This document shows, piece after piece, positions 12,589-24,602 of a stretch of DNA of 64,000 bases (its first letter is position 1; every line of letters begins with the position of its first letter). The notes beneath the pieces were generated by a model. That model ran no database searches. It was not told the DNA's origin and saw nothing but the letters and a program-made list of their open reading frames with translations. Origin of the DNA: Arachis hypogaea. Lineage: Eukaryota > Streptophyta > Magnoliopsida > Fabales > Fabaceae. Both the position numbers and the translations under genes were made by a program. Where the stretch lies: contig NC_092051.1 in the NCBI RefSeq assembly GCF_003086295.3, positions 12,888,810 through 12,952,809 on the forward strand, written 5' to 3'.

Positions 12589-15500
12589 TTGAAACTCTTC
12601 ATGCAGATTTGCCTAGCATCCAAGAACAAAAAGGACATGTGGTACATGGATAGTGGATGTTCAAGGCACATGACTGGAAGGTCAACTTACTTCATCAAAC
12701 TAAATAAGTATGATGGAGGTTTTGTGACCTTTGGAGATGATGGTAAAGGTAAAATTATTGCTGTTGGAAAAGTAGGTAATGAACAATCTACTTTCATTGA
12801 TGATGTACTTTTGGCATGTGGTTTGAAGCACAATCTTTTTAGTATAAGTCAGCTGTGTGATTTAGGATATTTAGTGACTTTCAAAAGACTTGAATGTTGT
12901 GTTATTAATGAAAAGACAAATGAAGTGATGTTTGTTGTCAAGCATTTTAATAATATGTATGGACTTACTCTTAATGAACTAAAGGATCAAAATGTAGCTT
13001 GTCTTCAGTCTAAAGAATCTGAAAAGTGGTTATGGCACAAGAGATTGGCCCATGCAAGTATGGTTCAAATAAACAAACTTGTAAAGAAAGAATTAGTAAG
13101 AGGCCTTCCTTTGATAAAATTTGACAAAGACATCACTTGTGATGCTTGCCAAATGGGAAAACAAACAAAAAGTTCTTTTAAACCAAAGGAAGACATCTCT
13201 ACTAAAAGACCACTTGAGTTGCTACACATTGATTTATTTGGTCCAACAAGAACTCAAAGCCTAGGTGGTAAACATTATGGTTTAGTGATTGTGGATGACT
13301 ATACTAGGTTTGGTTGGGTTTTATTTCTTGCACACAAAAATGAAGCCTTTTCGGCCTTTGAACCTTTTTGCAAGAAAATTCAAAATGAAAAGGATTTAAA
13401 GATTTCTCCTATAAGAAGTGATCATGGAACTGAATTTGAAAACAACTTATTTGAATCCTTTTGTGAGGAATTTGGAATATCTCACAACTTCTCTTGTCCA
13501 AGAACACCACAACAAAATGGTGTTGTGGAAAGAAGAAATAGAAGCATACAAGAGATGACAAGAGCTATGCTTTGTGAGAGTAATGTTCCAAAAATTTTTT
13601 GGGCTGAAGCGGTTAACACGGCTTACCACATTTTAAATAGAACAATCATAAAGAAATTTTTGAAGAAAACCCCTTATGAACTTTGGAAAGGTTACCCACC
13701 AAACTTATACTACATGCACATCTTTGGATGCAAATGCTTTGTTTTAAATAACAAGAATAATTTGGGTAAATTTGATCCAAAGGCGTATAAGTGTTTGTTT
13801 GTAGGATATTCCACAACTAGTAAAGCATATAGGGTTTATCATCAAGATACTAGGATTATTGAAGAGTCCATACATGTTACATTTTGTGATACTAACTTGG
13901 TGCAAAGTATTTTGGAAGATTGTGATGCAGGAAATCAAGCTCAAAAGGAAGATGAAACTGCTCAAAATCATGAAAAAGAAAATTCTGGTCAAGCTGAACC
14001 AGAAACTGCAACTGCTGAAAATTCGAGAGACAATTCCATTATGTCTCATGAATCTGAAGGAGATCCTGGAAACAGCAACACCCAGAATCCCTTGGTGACT
14101 GAATCTGCCTCCAAGTCCACCAGACCTCGTGAATGGAGATTTTTGAAGAATTATCCTGAGGAATTTGTTATTGGGGACGTCTCTCATGGGGTTAGAACTC
14201 GATCTTCCACAAGAAAGGCAAGTGAAGGAACAAACATTGCCCTTCTCTCTCAAATGGAGCCTTAAAACATCAAGGAAGCCCTTGGTGACCCTTCTTGGGT
14301 AAAGGCAATGGAAGATGAGCTCCAAGAGTTTGAGAAGAACCAAGTGTGGACTTTAGTTCCTAGGCCAAGTGGAAAGAAAGTGACCGGCACCAAGTGGATA
14401 TTTCGGAACAAGTTAGGAGAAGATGGTAGCATTGCAAGAAACAAGGCAAGGCTGGTGGCACAAGGATATGACCAAGAAGAAGGAATATACTTTGATGAAT
14501 CATTTGCCCTTGTTACCCGAATGGAAGCCATAAGACTTCTCTTAGCTTGTGTTGCATTTTGTGGTTTTAAATTATATCAAATGGATGTGAAATGTGCATT
14601 TTTGAATGGTGTGATAGATAGAGAACTGTATGTGGAGTAGCCTCCTGATTTTGAAAATAAAGAGCATTCTAATCATGTTTTCAAATTATCTAAAGCTCTC
14701 TATGGTTTAAGACAAGCTCCTAGAGTTTGGTTTGAGAGATTTAGCTCTTTTCTTTTGAAAAATGGTTTTCAAAGAGGCACCACTGACACAACTCTATTTA
14801 TCAAGAATTCTAATGATTCTTTTATTTTAGTCCAAATATATATTGATGACATTATTTTTGGATCAGCCAATGAATCCCTTTGTTCTGAATTTGGAAAACT
14901 CGTGACAAGTGAATTTGACATGAGTATGATGGGTGAACTTAATTTTTTCCTTGGGCTGCAAATTAAACAAACTGAAAATGGTATTTTCATTCATCAAGAG
15001 AAGTATGCCAAGGAATTAGTTAAGAAATTTAGTATGAAAAATGCCAAACCCATGGGAACTCCCATGCATCCTAATTCAAAATTAGATAAGGGAGAAACTG
15101 AGAAAGATGTTGATGAGACTAGGTATAGAGGAATGATTAGTTCTCTTATGTACTTAACTTCCTCTAGACCCGATATTGTACAAAGTATTGGATTGTGTTC
15201 TAAGTTCTAATCCAAACCAAAAGAGTCACATCTTTCTGCATTGGTTATTGTGATGCAGATTTTGCCGGTGATAGAGTTGATAGAAGGAGCACTTCAGGCC
15301 TATGTTGCTTCCTTGGAAAGTCATTAAATGTTTGGTCAAGTAAGAAGCAACCAACAGTGGCCTTATCCACTGCAGAGGCTGAGTATATATCTGTTTCTTC
15401 TTGTTGTTGTCAGCTTTTATGGTTAAAAACACAGCTTGCCGATTACAAATTAAATGCTGAAAATATTCTCTTGATGTGTGATAATATGAGTGCCATTAAT

Positions 15501-15722
15501 ATTTCTAAAAATCCAGTTTTGCACTCTAGGACTAAACATATTGAAGTGAATTTTCACTCAATAAGAGAACATATCTAAAAGGGGGATATTAGCATTCAAT
15601 TTGTTAAATCTGAGGAGCAATTAGCAGATATTTTCACAAAACCACTTGCTGAGGACAGATTATACATGCTTAGGACTAGTTTAGGAATTTTGAGTTATGA
15701 TTATTTGTTTAATATTTGCTGA
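12589..15722 (+). pseudogene. Sirevirus pol (protease, integrase, reverse transcriptase, RNase H), disrupted
   Basis: The first part is open from 12589 to 14265. It has the copia protease motif WYMDSGCSRHMTG, a GAG-pre-integrase zinc region (HKRLAH ... CDACQMGK), and an integrase core with DLFGP, VDDYTRFGW and PQQNGVVERR. After a stop at 14263 the same frame continues with reverse transcriptase ([21 protein letters not shown]). A stop at 14638 precedes the catalytic YIDDIIFG motif at about 14842. Around 15207-15250 a block of roughly 100 bp expected between the reverse transcriptase tail and RNase H is missing and the frame shifts. RNase H is visible as DADFAGD, then STAEAEYIS and the LADIFTKPL tail, with another stop at 15576. 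Domain order is copia, not gypsy. It is not functional. Confidence 0.92.
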
Positions 15723-16274
15723 TGTTTCTGCTGGAGCATTTTGTCTCATAAACAGGTATGAGACAATTCTGGGCAGAAGAAGAACGTTCCCCTTAATCAG
15801 CGTGTTCTGAGCTTGTTTCAAGTGAAAGTTAATCTGGGCCAACCTAAAAAAGTCAGATCTAGAGTGGTCCAATGTGTTTCCTTAAATCCAACCATCTCTG
15901 GGCCCAAATATGAATATTACATTTTTTGTTTGGTTGATATTTTTTTTTTGCTTGTGTGTGTAATTTTTTTGAAAGGGATTTCATTTAATGTCTTCTAGTC
16001 CAAAAAGGGTTTCAGTTTGATTTTATTTTTTAAGTTTTCAAAGTTTAAAATTAATTTTCTGTTTTATTTTAAAATCAAATAAAATCTTTCTTTTATGAGG
16101 TCATGTCTTTTCAAGTCAAATCAGTGGTGATGCAGTTGCATGGTTTGAGAAATTTTCTTTTGGGTACGGTTACCAACACTCCATCTCTTCCCTCCATAAC
16201 TTCTCCTCAAACCCTTCGGTTTCTTCCCACTCACTTTACTATTTCTCTTCCCTCAAAAGCCTAAAACTTACCAA

Positions 16275-17807
16275 ATGAGGACGAAAACCCTGGCTAAAAG
16301 GCCTCATCGTGAGAAAATCTTCAAGCGTTCCACCAAACCATCAACTCGCTCCCAAGACCAAACCTTCACACCCTCTCCTTCTCCTCCTACCTCCCCTCCA
16401 AGAACTGCTCCCATGGCGCGGACCAAAACCACACCAAGATTCCCTGCCTCTGCCAAGCCGACGCCACCACCAAAGGCGACGCCTTCCAAACCAGGCTCCT
16501 CAAAACCTGATTCTTCAAAATCAAGCTCTTCCAAAGGCAAACGTCCGGCGGCTGAGGAACCAGTTCCCGAGCCAACTCAACCTAAATCCAGGTCGGTTCC
16601 TATGTGCTCTCAATGAGGTAAAGCTCGAGTTCCTCTTAAATCAGTTAAAGAACCAGACATTGGCCTTTTTTATCACAAAACTCATTTTTTGACCTCTCAT
16701 TCTAACTATAACCCCTATAGATTCAAATCTACCATGAACAGTGATTTTTATGAAGGGGTTATTCAGTACATACCCTGTGTCCATCTTTTCTAGCTGATTT
16801 GCCATCTTTAAAAAGAAAAGGTTTTCCGTTTGTGGATAACTTGATTTTTTTTGGACTGGAATCACCATTTTGACATCAAAAAGCCTATTTATCCCTTATT
16901 GGTCAAAGAATTTTATGCCAACATGACATATCATGAAGGCACTGCTCACTCATATGTAAAGGGCCGAGACATAGTGTTAAACAATGAAACTATCAGTGAT
17001 GCATTGAAGTATACTGATGTTGGGCCTTGTGCTTACACTTCAGTTAAGTAGGATGATGGTGTTGGTATTTTCTACAATGATGCATTGGCTCACATCTGTG
17101 AACATGTTTCCTTAATTGATGGCATCACACCCACTCACAAAGCCCTGGGATATGAGCGTGCTCAGTTGCACCGAATGGTCAACCACATTATTCTTCCTCA
17201 AAGTGGTTCATATCAAAGGGTTTCCTATACTGATACTCTTGTTTTATATGCCCTTCTCACCAGAACTGAAATTTCATCTGCATATTTGATGGTTAGATAC
17301 ATGTTTAACTTTGTTAGGAGTGAAAAAGATAAAGCACTTCTTTATGGCATGTTTCTAACTTGCATTTTTGAGTATTTTGGTGTTGACTTGACCAATGAGG
17401 TTTATCAAAATAGACATTCCTATCTAAAAGGGGGTGGTGCAGTGAAACAGCAAAAAGGACCCACTAGATCTGAAAGGGTAGTCTTAGATGATGAAGATGA
17501 TGACTTTGTCCCTGAGGAATCTCCTACTCCTTCCACCGACGGTACTTCCATCTCTACAGGGAAGAAATCCGCTCTGCTGAATGTGGTCAAGGATGTTGTT
17601 CAGGAGTTTGTCTCCCAATCAAATCATATAATTGCCATGAGCAAGGAACAAAGGAAGCTAGCTAGCAAGCATGAGAATTTCCTAAGGAAATCAAGGGATA
17701 GAGTGGCTGTGTTTATGACTTTCATTGATAACCTTCAAAAGGATGAAGACCCTGCCACTGATGTTGAAGAGGAAGCTGATTCGGAGGGGAATGGTTCTGA
17801 CGCCTAG
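16275..17807 (+). pseudogene. Sirevirus envelope-like third ORF, disrupted
   Basis: One frame runs from ATG 16275 to TAG 17805-17807, interrupted by stops near 16614, in a cluster around 16792-16845, and at 17049. The N-terminal part is basic and Pro/Ser/Thr/Lys-rich. The middle resembles the plant transposon protein domain found in legume repeats (ALGYERAQLHRMVNHIILP, then a segment rich in Tyr and Leu). The C-terminal part is acidic with a Ser-rich linker and a predicted helix. I see no clear signal peptide, and the hydrophobic stretches are weak. Such ORFs sit after pol in SIRE1-like elements; whether any acts as an envelope is unproven. Confidence 0.75.
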
Positions 17808-18028
17808 ATTTGTCTCATGAAAACTGCTGCTGCTCTCTTTTTGTCTCATGAACTCTGTTTCTTTTGCTACTGTTGAACTGTTTTTTTATCTTGGATGATT
17901 GTAATAACTCTAAATACTACTGCACTTTTTGATAGTTTAGTTAGTACTTTGAACTGTGCTCTAACTCTTTCCTGCAGGATTCACGAAGTTGTTTTTGTTG
18001 ATCTTACTTATTATCCGCCCTTGATGAC

Positions 18029-18504
18029 AAAAGGGGGAGTAATAGCAATAGGATAATAGGGATATCAATAGGAGAATAGGGAATGGTGAAATTGTCCTAT
18101 GAATTTTTATTGAATTTTTATTGGCATTGCTACAGCTACTATTATTCCATTTGCTACTATTATTCTTTTGGGATTTTTTGTCTGATTACTGCATTAAAAC
18201 TTGTTTTCACATGTTGAATTTTTTGTTGCTGGTATTAGCTTGATGTTGGGATGATTATGTTGTGTTGTTTGTTTGATATCCCTTAGACAAGATAAATGTG
18301 TGTAGCTTTTTATTGTGCTCTCTTTAAGTACAATGTAAAACAGGAACAAAGAGGAAAGCATAAATCCAGGGGGAGCTACTCTTGAAAAAGAAAGGGGGAG
18401 CAACACAAAATCAAGTAACTTCAATCAAAGGGAAGTTTTCTAACTTTACTAAAATTCAATTCCTTTTGGTTATTATTTGATTATGTTTGTCATCAAGGGG
18501 GAGA
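18029..18504 (+). other. Multiple polypurine tracts upstream of the 3' LTR
   Basis: AAGGGGGAGA at 18495-18504 lies one base from the 3' LTR and is the expected plus-strand primer. Similar tracts occur at 18029-18039 (AAAAGGGGGAG), 18368-18374 and 18391-18400 (AAAGGGGGAG), and another G5 tract follows RNase H at 15577-15586. Repeated tracts in this region are a known Sirevirus trait. Confidence 0.8.
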
Positions 18505-18505
18505 T

Positions 18506-20143
18506 TGTTGAGTTAATTAACTAAATCAATTAGTGATGACAAACATTATTTTTGGGCAAAATAAATAATTTGTGTTGATTAATTATAAATGCATATTACT
18601 AATTATTTATTGTTGCAGGCCAAAATTCAACTTTATAGCCCAAATGGAATGAAAAGCAAATAGCACGGATGGTGGGATGAAAGCAAAAATAGAAGCCCAA
18701 GAAAAAGCAAAAAAAGAAGTCAGATGGGCCAAATGGGTTGCTTAATGGATATCCGATCCAAACCCAACTCAATTTCAAATCCCTCCAATTTGGTCTCACT
18801 ACCAAAGCAATGTTATTCTCTCCTCTATCTTAGTCAAATCACAAAACTCAGAAAAGTAAGAAAGAGAAAGAGAAAGCTTCTTCCCTAAGGTGATCATCAA
18901 AAAAGCAAGAAAGAGAAAGTCCAAGCTTGAAACGCAGAAGTCTAATCAGCAAAATTCAAACCATATCAAGCTTAGGTTAAAGGTAACCCATTTCCTCTTA
19001 CATGCAACACACTTTCTTCTCTTCATCTTCAACTCTCTGTCACTCCGTTTTGAGCTATATGGAAAAGAGGATTTCTGTTCTTCTCTGCGGTAAATCCACA
19101 GTCTCAAACATGTCTTGGGGACCAAGTTGGTTTTCAAGGGTTCAGATTAAGTTGACCATTGGAAGACTCTTGTGGTTGCTGCTTTATGGATTTCGGTTAG
19201 GATAGAGAAGTCAGAAGCAAAGTTTCTATTTTGAAGATTACTGGGAAAAAGGTGAACGGCTGGGTTGGTGAAGCTCAAGGCTCAAGATGTTGACCTAGGA
19301 AGGTGAACCCAGCAATATGCAAGGAGATAAAAGAGGCTTGCTGCTCATTCAGAAGTCAAGGAGAGAAAACCAGTGTTCTTGAGGTGTATGTTATGAGAAA
19401 AGGTCTTTGAAGAAGTTCATCTAACTGGACAGTGTTTCCTAGTCAAAGGTGCATTCCGCCAGTATGAAGAACTGAATCAGAGGCTTGCTAATCTGGTTTT
19501 TCACATAGCAAAGAGGCTGTTGATGAAGTTAATCTCCTTCATGTTTTACTGATTGTAATGTACTTTTCAATGTTTATCTTTCTGTAATTTCTTGAGTGAA
19601 AAGGCATAATAAGAGAGATAAAGAAAAAGCCATGAGTGGAAAAAGGCTGAGTGATACACTTGAGAGAAAAGCCTAGAGTTATTTTCAGATTTCTTTAGGT
19701 ATGTTCATGACTTGTATCTTGTACCTGTAAGGTATCCCTTTCTTAGTTGGGTTAGCACTAAGAGTGAATAGTTAGGTATTAGCATAGCCAATGTCAAGTT
19801 AGGTTAGAACTTGAGTGTGAAAAGATTGTGTCAATCCTGTGGAATTGGTGTATGTAATACTGTTAACTATAGTGAAAATTCCTCCATTGTTGTGGAGGAG
19901 ACTGGATGTAGGTTGCATAGCACAAGGCAACCGAACCAGGATACATGCTGGTGTTAGCTATTCCTTTCTCTGCACTGTTCTGTTTTTTGATATTCATGAG
20001 ATAAAAATAAATTGTCTCATAAATTTCTACTGTTGAGTTCAAACAGAATCAAAATTCAAACACTATTTTTAAATGGTCAGTTCAGTAACTTAAAAGAAAG
20101 GCATAGATTCAACCCCCCTTTTCTAAGCCTACCACAACCTTCA
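18506..20143 (+). repeat. 3' LTR of the Sirevirus element
   Basis: Starts TGTTGAGTTAATT directly after the polypurine tract and ends CCTTCA. It is 1638 bp against 1647 bp for the 5' copy. ACATG follows at 20144-20148. Confidence 0.95.
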
Positions 20144-20886
20144 ACATGTATAAATTGCGGTATAGTGGTTTATGCGAAAATAGAGGTTTATGAAATATGT
20201 GGGAGGAAGTCACGGATTATACATAACTAAACTCTTATATACAGTAGGGAAGGCCAATGTGAAGTAATTGAGTGTCATTCTTCGCAATAAAGGGTGAGGA
20301 GAGTTTTCTATTTTTACAACAGTTAAATATTTAACTTAATCATAAATAAGTTCCGAATTAAAGAATTAACATATTTTATTTTGTCAAATATTACATTTTC
20401 TTATATCTTAATATATATATTAAGATATAAGAAAATATTAAGATATAAGAAAATGTAATATTTGACAAAATAAAATATGTTAATTCTTTAATTCGGAACT
20501 TATTTATGATTAAGTTAAATATTTAACTGCCATAAAAATAGAAAACTCTCCTCACCCTCTTGTGAAGAATGGCACTCAACTACTTCACATTTGCCCTCCA
20601 CTGCTGTATATAGAGAGTTTAGCCATGTATAATCTACAGCTCCCTCCCAGAAATTTCATAAGCCTCCATTTTCGTATAACACCCTCCAACGGTTTATACA
20701 TGTTTATGCTCCTTCAGAAACTGTCTGCTGCAGTTTCTTTATGTTTAAAATATTTTTTAAGTAAAAAAATTTTAAAAATATGTTTTTTCTTTTTTTTTTT
20801 TAATCTTGGATTAAGGGTGTCCTAGCTAATGGGTTGCTGTACAAAGTGAAATTCAAACCCTTAGCTTTTGCTTAAATAGACGAGTG

Positions 20887-21607
20887 CATAGTTGTAAAAA
20901 TCGGACCGAACCGGCCAGTTCAACTGAAAAACCGGTGAACCGAACCTTATACCGATCCGATTTAGTATACTGACCGCTTAAAAAAATGAACCGGTCAAAG
21001 CCGACACGGACCAGAACCGATCAACAACGCAGTCAATGGTCATGCGGGTTGTGAAATTAGAAAAAATGTATTGCAAGGAGTGGGAGTAGAACTTGACTCT
21101 TTTGAAAAGAAGACCAAGTTGACAACCACTGAACTAACCTAATTGTTTAGCATTTTGAATGCTTTTCAAAATATATATATATATATATAACTCATTTTTT
21201 AATTGAAGTACAAATTAATTAATTTTAAAATAAGAAAATGATAATGAATAAAAAAATAAAATAAAAATTACTTATTCTAAAAAAAATTATATAAAAATAT
21301 TTATACCTTGAAATTATTCTTTGGATATAATTCATAGATTGTTATTCTTATTGTGTCTAATTAAGATACTATATAGTAGTATGAACAAATTATATGTCTA
21401 TCTTTGTATTAGTTATTTATAGAATTTGACTTAACTGTTCTTAAAATGTTAGTAAAAATATGTATTTCAAATTTTAATTTTAAGTTTTTGACTATTTTAT
21501 ATTTTTTCTTTACGTAAGAGCGGTTTTACCGGTTGAACCAGTAACTCATCATTGAACCAATAAACCAGTAAACCAGTAACTTGACCGGTTTAGTTTTGAC
21601 AACTATG
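20887..21607. mobile_element. Non-autonomous hAT-type element, 721 bp
   Basis: Terminal inverted repeats CATAGTTGT (20887-20895 and 21599-21607) are flanked by an 8-bp target duplication with one mismatch (GACGAGTG 20879-20886, GACGAATG 21608-21615). Subterminal regions are packed with ACCGG/CCGGT motifs on both sides, as in hAT elements where transposase binds. The interior is AT-rich with no ORF. Confidence 0.85.
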
Positions 21608-21754
21608 GACGAATGAGCTGACCATTCGACCAATTCAAGTTGATTTAATGCTCTTACTTTTATTATCAAAATTTTGCCAAATACACTAATACTTTTCCTT
21701 AAAAAACTCTTTTTCTAACAATTTTTTTTCTAACAATTTAACTGAAACAAAAGA

Positions 21755-22265
21755 AGGAGTTAATACTTAATTTGACCTTTGAAATTTGAAATTGGATTTA
21801 ATTTGACCCTTAAAATTTCAATGGACTCAAATTAGACTTGAAAATTTATAATCATAACTTACATTAAACTTTGAGCTAATCCTCGTTAACGACGTGTTGA
21901 TTTAGTACATTAACTTGTTGTGATTTGGATTTCTTACCCAAATTCTATATGATCAAGATTTATTAGAGTTTCAAAACCTTGATTGTTGCTCACAAAGTTA
22001 CAAAATTTTTAAATTGAACTTGTTATTATCATCTTCACAAAAATGTTTTAGAGCCAATCAAACTTTTAGAAAGTCTAATAGATCTTAGTCACATAAAACA
22101 TAAATAAAAAGTCAAAATCTTAACAAGTTAATGTGTCAACATGTCATTTACAGAAATTAACTTAAAAACTAACTTAAATTAGGGACTAAATTAAATCAAT
22201 TAAAATTTTAAGAATTAATTAAATCCAATCTTAAATTTCAAGAATCAAATTAAATATTAACTCCT
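21755..22265. mobile_element. Mutator-type MITE with long inverted repeats, 511 bp
   Basis: AGGAGTTAATACTTAATTTG at the left pairs with the inverse of the right end (22190-22265) over about 80 bp with mismatches. Flanks AACAAAAGA (21746-21754) and AATAAAAGT (22266-22274) agree at 7 of 9 positions, consistent with an old 9-bp duplication. No ORF. Confidence 0.7.
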
Positions 22266-22650
22266 AATAAAAGTGTTATGGCCTAATTCCTCAACTTAGC
22301 CTAGGACTATTACTAGCCCAAGAATCGTGTTTTTTAAATGGTGGTTCATAAGAAGTAATATCTGATACATATCACAATTAGATTAGTAATAAATCCAGAG
22401 AGATTTCATTCAAATTTTATTAAGATCTTTCATTCACTCGAGCACTATAAATACACATTCAGAATATATTATCAAACTCTAATCCTTATATTTCTCATAA
22501 TTTCTTGTAGGTAGGCCGTAGGCTACCATCAATTCTTGGAACGAAGATTCGAAAAATTGCCATCCTCTTCCTTAGAATTCTCCCTACTTAAAATTCAGGC
22601 GAGTTCTACTCTAGAAAAAAAAATAAAAAAAAAAGTTTATCTCCTTTTAA

Positions 22651-22699
<49 letters not shown>

Positions 22700-24602
22700 C
22701 ATTTCAGCAATTTTTTTTTAACATTCACAATATTCTAACATGAAACTTTGTATAAGAGAAAACATGCATGTATAACTAACACATGCTCTAAATTAATCTC
22801 ATTTTAAAAAAGTTATATAAATATTTAATAATATCAATTTAATATAATAAATTGTTATTTTTGCCTCTAAAAAAATTTAATTTTTGATAAATATATAATT
22901 TTCTCATAAGTGAAAAAACTGCATGTACAACTTAAACTAATCCCTTAATTGTCATATACATGCTCTAAATAATCTCAAAAAAAAGTTATAGAAATATTTA
23001 ATTTTATCAATCTATTAGAACAAACAATCGTTTTAGTTAGGGGTATTCATGAATCGGATGAAATTAGGTTTATCTTGATCTATATTCGACACAAAATATA
23101 CACTGGGTCTATTTTTTAGACTTTAACCCGGCCTTAAACCCGATAAAACCTAAATATTTTCGGGCCACAACTATATCGAGTCCAAACCGGATAAAAATCG
23201 AACTTTAAAACTTTAACAATAATTTATAAAGAAATTTATTTATAAAAAAATTTATTTATGATGCACTTATTTATAAAGAAGAAACTTGTTATCGAAAAGT
23301 TGATATCTATATTTGAACTTGAATTTGTTCATAAATTCTAATTTGATGTTTTTTTGATCTATTTTCTAATTCAACAAGTGTGATTAAAAATAAAACAATA
23401 AGCTTATAATTAATATAACATAATACTAAAATTAATTTAAAACATATATACATTTTTTAGTTCCCTTAGAGCGCATATGGATCAAATGAAGTCGGAATTG
23501 TCTTGACTCAGACTTGACCTGAAATAATAATCGGGTCTATTTTTAAAAACTTTATCTGATCCTAAACCTAATAAAATTACACCAAATTAGTTTCTAAGAC
23601 GTTCTAGGTCGGGCTGGGTTTTGGGGGAAGCCGGGCCGTATGCCCCTTTAATTTTAGTATTTCGAGTAGCTATACCCTTGGGACACTTTTGGAAGAGTTA
23701 TGCATTTTGATTTGATCAGCTTTTCTTAAGTGGGCGTTTCTTTGTTTCTTTCTTTTGTTTGTTCATTATTTCCAGTAAAAAGAAAAACGTTTTAGTATTA
23801 AAAAAATTAATTTGGAGGAAAAGTTTTATTTGTATATTTTTTTTATTTTTTTATTTATTGTTCTTTTTCATTGTAGTCTCTAGACATGATTTATGATAAA
23901 ATTTAATAGCATCATTTGATTTATGTAATTGACTCCACTTAATTACATAAGATTTTGTTGTTAGTTTTTTTTTTTAATTGTTATCTTTTACCCTTCACTA
24001 AAAAAAATTGTCATAAAAGATTCACTTAAAAATTAAAATCATCATATTTAAAAGATAAAAAGATCTAATTTTTTTAATAGGCTTGTAAAAATTTTTGAAT
24101 ATTTCTTCCTATATTTAGTTTATTACTTTATTTTGTCAAATTGAGATCATTATTAAATTAAAGAATCAAAATATTAGTTTTTTTAAAAGCTATTTTGTCA
24201 AAAATTAAATATTTTAATTAATAATATAACAATTTATTCCAATCCAATAGTAGAAATATTTTTATGTAAAAATAAAAATCATATCTTAAAAGCTATAAAT
24301 TGGGAAAATATCATATTCTTCCTAATTATCAAGTTTTTGTCTGAATCTAAGATGTTAATTAAAAGCTAAAACACAATGATGGTTTTAGAGGGGAAAAAAA
24401 AACAAGAAAGGTTAATACCAATGGCTTAAATATTAATGTTGAACAATCTTGAGTAATGAAGCTGCATGTGATATAAGCTTCTACTTAAATTCTAAACAGT
24501 TGTAAAAGAAGACAAAACATATTGAAGGAAAAAAAAAACTCCTTTTTGCAGAGATCAGAGGAAGCATTCCTTCATTGGATTTGAAGTTTTGAACCTCACT
24601 CA
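22266..24602. other. AT-rich gap with a possible solo LTR, a (TA)n run and degraded repeats
   Basis: 22274-22740 begins TGTTATGG, ends TTCTAACA, and holds CTATAAATA at about 22445. This resembles a solo copia LTR, but no 5-bp flanking duplication was found. A (TA)n microsatellite spans 22655-22695. Two diverged direct copies of about 100 bp (roughly 23050-23155 and 23475-23580, sharing CGGGTCTATTTTT-type blocks) look like old transposon remains. No gene was recognised. Confidence 0.4.

Larger units (their letters stand above)
8829..20143 (+). mobile_element. Sirevirus-type Ty1/copia LTR retrotransposon, 11,315 bp, structurally complete, coding decayed
   Basis: Two LTRs of about 1.64 kb flank an 8.0-kb interior with primer-binding site, gag, pol in copia order (protease, integrase, reverse transcriptase, RNase H), an extra ORF and polypurine tracts. 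The insertion has a perfect 5-bp target duplication, ACATG, at 8824-8828 and 20144-20148. The gag coiled coil, the third ORF after pol and several GGGGGAG tracts are hallmarks of the Sirevirus (SIRE1/Maximus) lineage. By eye the LTRs differ at roughly 4-5% of sites, so insertion is not recent. Stops and frameshifts disable every ORF. The element lies inside an older palindrome and starts about 500 bp upstream of the MSH6 ATG. Confidence 0.95.
8783..20738. repeat. ~640-bp fold-back palindrome, split by a retrotransposon
   Basis: The right arm (about 20413-20738) is the inverse of 20149-20412 plus 8783-8828. The sequence next to the retrotransposon on its left (AGAAACCGC ... GAGAATAAACATG, 8783-8828) pairs with the distal right arm (20697-20738), so the two pieces were once continuous. 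With the 11.3-kb insert removed, a hairpin of about 2 x 315 bp remains, nearly perfect near its centre at 20401-20430 (AT-rich, TTAATATATATATTAA). No ORF. It looks like a fold-back MITE; no target duplication could be fixed at its outer ends. Confidence 0.8.

Noticed and set aside
20149..20738. Possible microRNA precursor in the palindrome
   Set aside because: The arms are hundreds of bases long and almost perfectly paired over AT-rich DNA; this fits a fold-back transposon better than a miRNA gene.
22274..22740. Solo LTR with TG...CA ends
   Set aside because: Kept only as a low-confidence note, since no 5-bp duplication flanks it and no partner LTR lies in the window.
23040..23640. Complete transposon based on CGGGTC-rich repeats
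   Set aside because: The copies are too diverged to define ends or a target duplication.
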